DNA of 64,000 nt. It comes from Amblyomma americanum. Taxonomy: Eukaryota; Arthropoda; Arachnida; Ixodida; Ixodidae. Location: contig NW_027526654.1 in the NCBI RefSeq assembly GCF_052857255.1, forward strand, positions 115,098 to 179,097. The letters run 5' to 3'. Made by a program: the position numbers and the translations under genes. The notes beneath the pieces are model-generated. The model saw nothing but the letters and a program-made list of their open reading frames with translations. It did no database searches and was not told the origin of the DNA. This document shows positions 49,714 through 60,200 of the stretch, piece after piece (the first letter of the stretch is position 1; each line of letters opens with the position of its first letter).

Positions 49714-50323
49714 AGTGTTCCTCTGATACGCGTCAAAACTTTTTCTCTTATAACTGCGCGAAAAGCATGTATTCTTGCTTAATACAGCGAAACAAGCTGT
49801 TTTAGACCGAAACGAGCTAAATCACAACACATCGGTATTACAAGTGTTCCACGTGATACTCGTCAAAACGTTTTCTCTTATAACTGCGCGAAAAGCATGT
49901 ATTCGTGCTTAATACAACGAAACAAGCTGTTTTAGACCGAAACGAGCTAAATCTGAACACTTCGGTTTTAAAAGTATCCACGTGATACTCGTCAAAACTT
50001 TTTCTCTTATAACTGCGCGAAAAGCATGTATTCTTGCTTAATACAACGAAACAAGCTGTTTTTGACCGAAACGAGCTAAATCACAACACATCGGTTTTAC
50101 AAGTGTCTCTCTGATACGCGTCAAAACTTTTTCTTCTATAACTGCGCGTAAAGCATGTATTCTTGCTTAATACAACGAAACAAGCTGTTTTAGACCAAAA
50201 CGAGCTAAATCTGAACACATCGGTTTTACAAGTATCCACGTGATACTCGTCCAAACTTTCTCTCTTATAACTGCGCGAAAAGCATGTATTCTTGCTTAAT
50301 ACAACGAAACAAGCTGTTTTAGA
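49548..50323 (+). repeat. Last M1-bearing partial unit (M1-M6)
   Basis: This starts with the final CCTTTAAAGC marker (49601-49610) and runs M1-M6. M4 has TTTTAAAAGTATCC near 49967. At 50324 the array passes to module Q and no further M1 marker is found to the window end. Confidence 0.88.
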
Positions 50324-50966
50324 CCGAAACGAGCTAAATCATAACACATCGGTTTTACAAGTGTCTCTCTAATAGGCGTCAAAACTTTTTCTTCTATAAC
50401 TGCGCGTAAAGCATGTATTCGTGCTTAATACAACGAAACAAGTTGTTTTAGACCGAAACGAGCTAAATCTGAACACATCGGTTTTACAAGTGTCCCTGTG
50501 ACACGCGTCAAAACTTTTTCTCTTATAACTGCGCGAAAAGCATGTATTCTTGCTTAATACAGCGAAACAAGCTGTTTTAGACCGAAACGAGCTAAATCAC
50601 AACACAAAGGTTTTACAAGTGTTCCTCTAATACGCGTCAAAACTTTTTCTCTTATAACTGCGCGAAAAGCATGTATTCGTGCTTAATACAACGAAACAAG
50701 CTGTTTCAGACCGAAACGAGCTAAATCTGAACACATCGGTTTTACAAGTGTTCCACGTGATACTCGTCAAAACTTTTTCTCTTATAACTGCGCGAAAAGC
50801 ATGTATTCGTGCTTATTACAACGAAACAAGCTGTTTTAGACCGAAACGAGCTAAATCTGAACACATCGGTTTTACAAGTATCCACGTGATACTCGTCAAC
50901 TTTTTCTCTTATAACTGCGCGAAAAGCATGTATTCTTGCTTAATACAACGAAACAAGCTGTTTTAG
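50324..50966 (+). repeat. Module Q, copy 5 (5 monomers)
   Basis: CATAAC monomer, GTCCCTGTGACACGCGTC monomer, ACACAAAGG monomer, TTTCAGACC monomer with CGTGCTTATTACAACG following, and the shortened GTCAACTTTTTC monomer. It lacks the TACTACG monomer of the first two copies. Confidence 0.87.
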
Positions 50967-51616
50967 ACCGAAACGAGCTAAATCACAACACATCGGTTTT
51001 ACAAGTGTCTCTGATACGCGTCAAAACTTTTTCTTCTATAACTGCGCGTAAAGCATGTATTCGTGCTTAATACAACGAAACAAGCTGTTTTAGACCGAAA
51101 CGAGCTAAATCTGATCACATCGGTTTTACAAGTGTTCCTCTGATACGCGTCAAAACTTTTTCTCTTATAACTGCGCGAAAAGCATGTATTCTTGCTTAAT
51201 ACAGCGAAACAAGCTGTTTTAGACCGAAACGAGCTAAATCACAACACATCGGTTTTACAAGTGTTCCTCTGATACGCGTCAAAACTTTTTCTCTTATAAA
51301 TGCGCGAAAAGCATGTATTCTTGCTTAATACAGCGAAACAAGCTGTTTTAGACCGAAACGAGCTAAATCACAACACATCGGTTTTACAAGTGTTCCTCTG
51401 ATACGCGTCAAAACTTTTTCTCTTATAACTGCGCGAAAAGCATGTATTCGTGCTTATTACAACGAAACAAGCTGTTTTAGACCGAAATGAGCTAAATCAC
51501 AACACATCGGTTTTACAAGTGTTCCTCTGATACGCGTCAAAACTTTTTCTCTTATAACGGCGCGAAAAGCATGTATTCTTCCTTAATACAGCGAAACAAG
51601 CTGTTTTAGACCGAAA
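50330..51616 (+). repeat. 1287-bp tandem duplication, copy 1 (10 monomers)
   Basis: This repeats directly as 51617-52903 with an offset of 1287 bp. It contains module Q plus five type d/a monomers. Within it the monomer near 51440-51475 has CGTGCTTATTACAACG, where the partner copy near 52736 has CTTGCTTAATACAGCG. Confidence 0.9.
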
Positions 51617-52253
51617 CGAGCTAAATCATAACACATCGGTTTTACAAGTGTCTCTCTAATAGGCGTCAAAACTTTTTCTTCTATAACTGCGCGTAAAGCA
51701 TGTATTCGTGCTTAATACAACGAAACAAGTTGTTTTAGACCGAAACGAGCTAAATCTGAACACATCGGTTTTACAAGTGTCCCTGTGACACGCGTCAAAA
51801 CTTTTTTTCTTATAACTGCGCGAAAAGCATGTATTCTTGCTTAATACAGCGAAACAAGCTGTTTTAGACCGAAACGAGCTAAATCACAACACAAAGGTTT
51901 TACAAGTGTTCCTCTAATACGCGTCAAAACTTTTTCTCTTATAACTGCGCGAAAAGCATGTATTCGTGCTTAATACAACGAAACAAGCTGTTTCAGACCG
52001 AAACGAGCTAAATCTGAACACATCGGTTTTACAAGTGTTCCACGTGATACTCGTCAAAACTTTTTCTCTTATAACTGCGCGAAAAGCATGTATTCGTGCT
52101 TATTACAACGAAACAAGCTGTTTTAGACCGAAACGAGCTAAATCTGAACACATCGGTTTTACAAGTATCCATGTGATACTCGTCAACTTTTTCTCTTATA
52201 ACTGCGCGAAAAGCATGTATTCTTGCTTAATACAACGAAACAAGCTGTTTTAG
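51611..52253 (+). repeat. Module Q, copy 6 (5 monomers)
   Basis: Same five monomers as at 50324-50966. Private changes are CTTTTTTTCTTATAAC near 51802 and CATGTGATAC near 52170 in place of CACGTGATAC. Confidence 0.87.
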
Positions 52254-52903
52254 ACCGAAACGAGCTAAATCACAACACATCGGTTTTACAAGTGTCTCTG
52301 ATACGCGTCAAAACTTTTTCTTCTATAACTGCGCGTAAAGCATGTATTCGTGCTTAATACAACGAAACAAGCTGTTTTAGACCGAAACGAGCTAAATCTG
52401 ATCACATCGGTTTTACAAGTGTTCCTCTGATACGCGTCAAAACTTTTTCTCTTATAACTGCGCGAAAAGCATGTATTCTTGCTTAATACAGCGAAACAAG
52501 CTGTTTTAGACCGAAACGAGCTAAATCACAACACATCGGTTTTACAAGTGTTCCTCTGATACGCGTCAAAACTTTTTCTCTTATAAATGCGCGAAAAGCA
52601 TGTATTCTTGCTTAATACAGCGAAACAAGCTGTTTCAGACCGAAACGAGCTAAATCACAACACATCGGTTTTACAAGTGTTCCTCTGATACGCGTCAAAA
52701 CTTTTTCTCTTATAACTGCGCGAAAAGCATGTATTCTTGCTTAATACAGCGAAACAAGCTGTTTTAGACCGAAATGAGCTAAATCACAACACATCGGTTT
52801 TACAAGTGTTCCTCTGATACGCGTCAAAACTTTTTCTCTTATAACGGCGCGAAAAGCATGTATTCTTCCTTAATACAGCGAAACAAGCTGTTTTAGACCG
52901 AAA
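51617..52903 (+). repeat. 1287-bp tandem duplication, copy 2
   Basis: Second copy of 50330-51616, matching until the next monomer turns to type b (GGTATTACAAG) near 52925 instead of another CATAAC monomer. The two copies look about 98-99% identical by eye. Confidence 0.9.
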
Positions 52904-54194
52904 CGAGCTAAATCACAACACATCGGTATTACAAGTGTTCCACGTGATACTCGTCAAAACTTTTTCTCTTTTAACTGCGCGAAAAGCATGTATTCGTGCT
53001 TAATACAACGAAACAAGCTGTTTTAGACCGAAACGAGCTAAATCTGAACACATCGGTTTTACAAGTATCCACGTGATACTCGTCAAAACTTTTTCTCGTA
53101 TAACTGCGCGAAAAGCATGTATTCTTGCTTAATACAACGAAACAAGCTGTTTTAGACCGAAACGAGCTAAATCACAACACATCGGTTTTACAAGTGTCTC
53201 TCTAATACGCGTCAAAACTTTTTCTCTTATAACTGCGCGAAAAGCATGTATTCTTGCTTAATACAACAAAACAAGCTGTTTTAGACCGAAACGAGCTAAA
53301 TCTGAACACATCGGTTTTACAAGTATCCACGTGATACTCGTCAAAACTTTTTCTCTTATAACTGCACGAAAAGCATGTATTCTTGCTTAATACAGCGAAA
53401 CAAGCTGTTTTAGACCGAAATGAGCTAAATCACAACACATCGGTTTTACAAGTGTTCCTCTGATACGCGTCAAAACTTTTTCTTTTATAACTGTGCGAAA
53501 AGCATGTATTCTTGCTTAATACAGCGAATCAAGTTGTTTTAGACCGAAACGAGCTAAATCACAACACATCGGTATATCAAGTGTTCCACGTGATACTCGT
53601 CAAAACTTTTTCTCTTATAACTGCGCGAAAAGCATGTATTCTTGCTTAATACAGCGAAACAAGCTGTTTTAGACCGAAACGAGCTAAATCACAACACATC
53701 GGTATTACAAGTGTTCCACGTGATACTCGTCAAAACTTTTTCTCTTTTAACTGCGCGAAAAGCATGTATTCGTGCTTAATACAACGAAACAAGCTGTTTT
53801 TGACCGAAACGAGCTAAATCTGAACACATCGGTTTTACAAGTATCCACGTAATACTCGTCAAAACTTTTTCTCTTATAACTGCGCGAAAAGCATGTATTC
53901 TTGCTTAATACAACGAAACAAGCTGTTTTAGACCGAAACGAGCTAAATCACAACACCGGTTTTACAAGTGTCTCTCTAATACGCGTCAAAACTTTTTCTC
54001 TTATAACTGCGCGAAAAGCATGTATTCTTGCTTAATACAACGAAACAAGCTGTTTTAGACCGAAACGAGCTAAATCTGAACACATCGGTTTTACAAGTGT
54101 TCCTCTGATACGCGTCAAAACTTTTTCTCTTATAACGGCGCGAAAAGCATGTATTCTTCCTTAATACAGCGAAACAAGCTGTTTTAGACCGAAA
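51617..54194 (+). repeat. 20-monomer HOR of the right region, copy 1 (2578 bp)
   Basis: From 51617 the sequence repeats at +2578 bp. Order: module Q, GTGTCTCTGATACG d, CTGATCACATC a, three a monomers, b, c, d, c, a with TGTGCG, M16 b with TATATCAAG, b, c with CACGTAATAC, ACACCGG d, and an a with CTGAAC and ACGGCGCG. It has no CCTTTAAAGC marker and is a different HOR family from the 24-mer, though built from the same monomers. Confidence 0.87.
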
Positions 54195-54831
54195 CGAGCT
54201 AAATCATAACACATCGGTTTTACAAGTGTCTCTCTAATAGGCGTCAAAACTTTTTCTTCTATAACTGCGCGTAAAGCATGTATTCGTGCTTAATACAACG
54301 AAACAAGTTGTTTTAGACCGAAACGAGCTAAATCTGAACACATCGGTTTTACAAGTGTCCCTGTGACACGCGTCAAAACTTTTTCTCTTATAACTGCGCG
54401 AAAAGCATGTATTCTTGCTTAATACAGCGAAACAAGCTGTTTTAGACCGAAACGAGCTAAATCACAACACAAAGGTTTTACAAGTGTTCCTCTAATACGC
54501 GTCAAAACTTTTTCTCTTATAACTGCGCGAAAAGCATGTATTCGTGCTTAATACAACGAAACAAGCTGTTTCAGACCGAAACGAGCTAAATCTGAACACA
54601 TCGGTTTTACAAGTGTTCCACGTGATACTCGTCAAAACTTTTTCTCTTATAACTGCGCGAAAAGCATGAATTCGTGCTTATTACAACGAAACAAGCTGTT
54701 TTAGACCGAAACGAGCTAAATCTGAACACATCGGTTTTACAAGTATCCACGTGATACTCGTCAACTTTTTCTCTTATAACTGCGCGAAAAGCATGTATTC
54801 TTGCTTAATACAACGAAACAAGCTGTTTTAG
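54189..54831 (+). repeat. Module Q, copy 7 (5 monomers)
   Basis: Same order as the copies at 50324 and 51611. A T-to-A change gives GCATGAATTCG near 54666, which creates an EcoRI sequence and an in-frame TGA in the frame that is open in the other Q copies. This is evidence that the frame is not maintained. Confidence 0.87.
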
Positions 54832-56540
54832 ACCGAAACGAGCTAAATCACAACACATCGGTTTTACAAGTGTCTCTGATACGCGTCAAAACTTTTTCTT
54901 CTATAACTGCGCGTAAAGCATGTATTCGTGCTTAATACAACGAAACAAGCTGTTTTAGACCGAAACGAGCTAAATCTGATCACATCGGTTTTACAAGTGT
55001 TCCTCTGATACGCGTCAAAACTTTTTCTCTTATAACTGCGCGAAAAGCATGTATTCTTGCTTAATACAGCGAAACAAGCTGTTTTAGACCGAAACGAGCT
55101 AAATCACAACACATCGGTTTTACAAGTGTTCCTCTGATACGCGTCAAAACTTTTTCTCTTATAAATGCGCGAAAAGCATGTATTCTTGCTTAATACAGCG
55201 AAACAAGCTGTTTTAGACCGAAACGAGCTAAATCACAACACATCGGTTTTACAAGTGTTCCTCTGATACGCGTCAAAACTTTTTCTCTTATAACTGCGCG
55301 AAAAGCATGTATTCTTGCCTAATACAGCGAAACAAGCTGTTTTAGACCGAAATGAGCTAAATCACAACACATCGGTTTTACAAGTGTTCCTCTGATACGC
55401 GTCAAAACTTTTTCTCTTATAACGGCGCGAAAAGCATGTATTCTTCCTTAATACAGCGAAACAAGCTGTTTTAGACCGAAACGAGCTAAATCACAACACA
55501 TCGGTATTACAAGTGTTCCACGTGATACTCGTCAAAACTTTTTCTCTTTTAACTGCGCGAAAAGCATGTATTCGTGCTTAATACAACGAAACAAGCTGTT
55601 TTAGACCGAAACGAGCTAAATCTGAACACATCGGTTTTGCAAGTATCCACGTGATACTCGTCAAAACTTTTTCTCGTATAACTGCGCGAAAAGCATGTAT
55701 TCTTGCTTAATACAACGAAACAAGCTGTTTTAGACCGAAACGAGCTAAATCACAACACATCGGTTTTACAAGTGTCTCTCTAATACGCGTCAAAACTTTT
55801 TCTCCTATAACTGCGCGAAAAGCATGTATTCTTGCTTAATACAACGAAACAAGCTGTTTTAGACCGAAACGAGCTAAATCTGAACACATCGGTTTTACAA
55901 GTATCCACGTGATACTCGTCAAAACTTTTTCTCTTATAACTGCGCGAAAAGCATGTATTCTTGCTTAATACAGCGAAACAAGCTGTTTTAGACCGAAATG
56001 AGCTAAATCACAACCCATCGGTTTTACAAGTGTTCCTCTGATACGCGTCAAAACTTTTTCTTTTATAACTGTGCGAAAAGCATGTATTCTTGCTTAATAC
56101 AGCGAATCAAGTTGTTTTAGACCGAAACGAGCTAAATCACAACACATCGGTATATCAAGTGTTCCACGTGATACTCGTCAAAACTTTTTCTCTTATAACT
56201 GCGCGAAAAGCATGTATTCTTGCTTAATACAGCGAAACAAGCTGTTTTAGACCGAAACGAGCTAAATCACAACACATCGGTATTACAAGTGTTCCACGTG
56301 ATACTCGTCAAAACTTTTTCTCTTTTAACTGCGCGAAAAGCATGTATTCGTGCTTAATACAACGAAACAAGCTGTTTTTGACCGAAACAAGCTAAATCTG
56401 AACACATCGGTTTTACAAGTATCCACGTAATACTCGTCAAAACTTTTTCTCTTATAACTGCGCGAAAAGCATGTATTCTTGCTTAATACAACGAAACAAG
56501 CTGTTTTAGACCGAAACGAGCTAAATCACAACACATCGGT
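54195..56540 (+). repeat. 20-monomer HOR of the right region, copy 2 (partial, ~18 monomers)
   Basis: This matches 51617 onward at +2578 bp until about 56540, where the d monomer keeps ACACATCGG and has AATACTCGTC, unlike the ACACCGG monomer at 53952. Private changes include CAACCCATCGG near 56013 and GAAACAAGC near 56389. Confidence 0.86.
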
Positions 56541-57200
56541 TTTACAAGTGTCTCTCTAATACTCGTCAAAACTTTTTCTCTTATAACTGCGCGAAAAGCA
56601 TGTATTCTTGCTTAATACAACGAAACAAGCTGTTTTAGACCGAAACGAGTTAAATCTGAACACATCGGTTTTACAAGTATCCACGTGATACTCGTCAAAA
56701 CTTTTTCTCCCATAACTGCGCGAAAAGCATGTATTCTTGCTTAATACAGCGAAACAAGCTGTTTTAGACCGAAATGAGCTAAATCACAACACATCGGTTT
56801 TACAAGTGTTCCTCTGATACGCGTCAAAACTTTTTCTTTTATAACTGCGCGAAAAGCATGTATTCTTGCTTAATACAGCGAATCAAGTTGTTTTAGACCG
56901 AAACGAGCTAAATCACAACACATCGGTATTACAAGTGTTCCACGTGATACTCGTCAAAACTTTTTCTCTTATAACTGCGCGAAAAGCATGTATTCTTGCT
57001 TAATACAGCGAAACAAGCTGTTTTAGACCGAAACGAGCTAAATCACAACACATCGGTATTACAAGTGTTCCACGTGATACTCGTCAAAACTTTTTCTCTT
57101 TTAACTGCGCGAAAAGCATGTATTCGTGCTTAATACAACGAAACAAGCTGTTTTTGACCGAAACGAGCTAAATCTGAACACATCGGTTTTACAAGTATCC
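56541..57200 (+). repeat. Irregular satellite segment between 20-mer units
   Basis: Monomers in order c, a (CGAATCAAG), b, b, c. This is an extra M14-M16-like run in which the expected TATATCAAG monomer instead reads TATTACAAG near 56928. CTCCCATAACTG near 56707 is private. No gene or other element is seen. Confidence 0.8.
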
Positions 57201-60200
57201 ACGTGATACGTCAAAACTTTTTCTCTTATAACTGCGCGAAAAGCATGTATTCTTGCTTAATACAACGAAACAAGCTGTTTTTGACCGAAACGAGCTAAAT
57301 CACAACACATCGGTTTTACAAGTGTCTCTCTGATACGCGTCAAAACTTTTTCTTCTATAACTGCGCGTAAAGCATGTATTCTTGCTTAATACAACGAAAC
57401 AAGCTGTTTTAGACCGAAACGAGCTAAATCACAACACATCGGTTTTACAAGTGTCTCTGATACGCGTCAAAACTTTTTCTTCTATAACTGCGCGTAAAGC
57501 ATGTATTCGTGCTTAATACAACGAAACAAGCTGTTTTAGACCGAAACGAGCTAAATCTGAACACATCGGTTTTACAAGTGTTCCTCTGATACGCGTCAAA
57601 ACTTTTTCTCTTATAACTGCGCGAAAAGCATGTATTCTTGCTTAATACAGCGAAACAAGCTGTTTTAGACCGAAACGAGCTAAATCACAACACATCGGTT
57701 TTACAAGTGTTCCTCTGATACGCGTCAAAACTTTTTCTCTTATAAATGCGCGAAAAGCATGTATTCTTGCTTAATACAGCGAAACAAGCTGTTTTAGACC
57801 GAAACGAGCTAAATCACAACACATCGGTTTTACAAGTGTTCCTCTGATACGCGTCAAAACTTTTTCTCTTATAACTGCGCGAAAAGCATGTATTCTTGCT
57901 TAATACAGCGAAACAAGCTGTTTTAGACCGAAATGAGCTAAATCACAACACATCGGTTTTACAAGTGTTCCTCTGATACGCGTCAAAACTTTTTCTCTTA
58001 TAACGGCGCGAAAAGCATGTATTCTTCCTTAATACAGCGAAACAAGCTGTTTTAGACCGAAACGAGCTAAATCACAACACATCGGTATTACAAGTGTTCC
58101 ACGTGATACTCGTCAAAACTTTTTCTCTTTTAACTGCGCGAAAAAGCATGTATTCGTGCTTAATACAACGAAACAAGCTGTTTTAGACCGAAACGAGCTA
58201 AATCTGAACACATCGGTTTTACAAGTATCCACGTGATACTCGTCAAAACTTTTTCTCTTATAACTGCGCGAAAAGCATGTATTCTTGCTTAATACAACGA
58301 AACAAGCTGTTTTAGACCGAAACGAGCTAAATCACAACACATCGGTTTTACAAGTGTCTCTCTAATACGCGTCAAAACTTTTTCTCTTATAACTGCGCGA
58401 AAAGCATGTATTCTTGCTTAATACAACGAAACAAGCTGTTTTAAACCGTAACGAGCCTAAATCTGAACACCGGTTTTACAAGTATCCACGTGATACTCGT
58501 CAAAAACTTTTTCTCTTATAACTGCGCGAAAAGCATGTATTCTTGCTTAATACAGCGAAACAAGCTGTTTTAGACCGAAATGAGCTAAATCACAATACAT
58601 CGGTTTTACAAGTGTTCCTCTGATACGCGTCAAAACTTTTTCTTTTATAACTGCGCGAAAAGCATGTATTCTTGCTTAATACAGCGAATCAAGTTGTTTT
58701 AGACCGAAACGTGCTAAATCACAACACATCGGTATATCAAGTGTTCCACGTGATACTCGTCAAAACTTTTTCTCTTATAACTGCGCGAAAAGCATGTATT
58801 CTTGCTTAATACAGCGAAACAAGCTGTTTTAGACCGAAACGAGCTAAATCACAACGCATCGGTATTACAAGTGTTCCACGTGATACTCGTCAAAACTTTT
58901 TCTCTTTTAACTGCGCGAAAAGCATGTATTCGTGCTTAATACAACGAAACAAGCTGTTTTTGACCGAAACGAGCTAAATCTGAACACATCGGTTTTACAA
59001 GTATCCACGTGATACTCGTCAAAACTTTTTCTCTTATAACTGCGTGAAAAGCATGTATTCTTGCTTAATACAACGAAACAAGCTGTTTTAGACCGAAACG
59101 AGCTAAATCACAACACATCGGTTTTACAAGTGTCTCTCTAATACGCGTCAAAACTTTTTCTCTTATAACTGCGCGAAAAGCATGTATTCTTGCTTAATAC
59201 AGCGAAACAAGCTGTTTTTGACCGAAACGAGCCTAAATCACAACACATCGGTATTACAAGTGTTCAACGTGATACTCGTCAAAACGTTTTCTCTTATAAC
59301 TGCGCGAAAAGCATGTATTCGTGCTTAATACAACGAAACAAGCTGTTTTAGACCGAAACGAGCTAAATCTGAACACTTCGGTTTTACAAGTATCCACGTG
59401 ATACGTCAAAACTTTTTCTCTTATAACTGCGCGAAAAGCATGTATTCTTGCTTAATACAACGAAACAAGCTGTTTTTGACCGAAACGAGCTAAATCACAA
59501 CACATCGGTTTTACAAGTGTCTCTCTGATACGCGTCAAAAATTTTTCTTCTATAACTGCGCGTAAAGCATGTATTCTTGCTTAATACAACGAAACAAGCT
59601 GTTTTAGACCGAAACGAGCTAAATCACAACACATCGGTTTTACAAGTGTCTCTGATACGCGTCAAAACTTTTTCTTCTATAACTGCGCGTTAAGCATGTA
59701 TTCGTGCTTAATACAACGAAACAAGCTGTTTTAGACCGAAACGAGCTAAATCTGAACACATCGGTTTACAAGTGTTCCTCTGATACGCGTCAAAACTTTT
59801 TCTCTTTAACTGCGCGAAAAGCATGTATTCTTGCTTAATACAGCGAAACAAGCTGTTTTAGACCGAAACGAGCTAAATCATAACACATCGGTTTTACAAG
59901 TGTTCCTCTGATACGCGTCAAAACTTTTCTCTTATAAATGCGCGAAAAGCATGTATTCTTGCTTAATACAGCGAAACAAGCTGTTTTAGACCGAAACGAG
60001 CTAAATCACAACACATCGGTTTTACAAGTGTTCCTTTGATACGCGTCAAAACTTTTTCTCTTACAACTGCGCGAAAAGCATGTATTCTTGCTTAATACAG
60101 CGAAACAAGCTGTTTTAGACCGAAATGAGCTAAATCACAACACATCGGTTTTACAAGTGTTCCTCTGATACGCGTCAAAACTTTTTCTTTTATAACGGCG

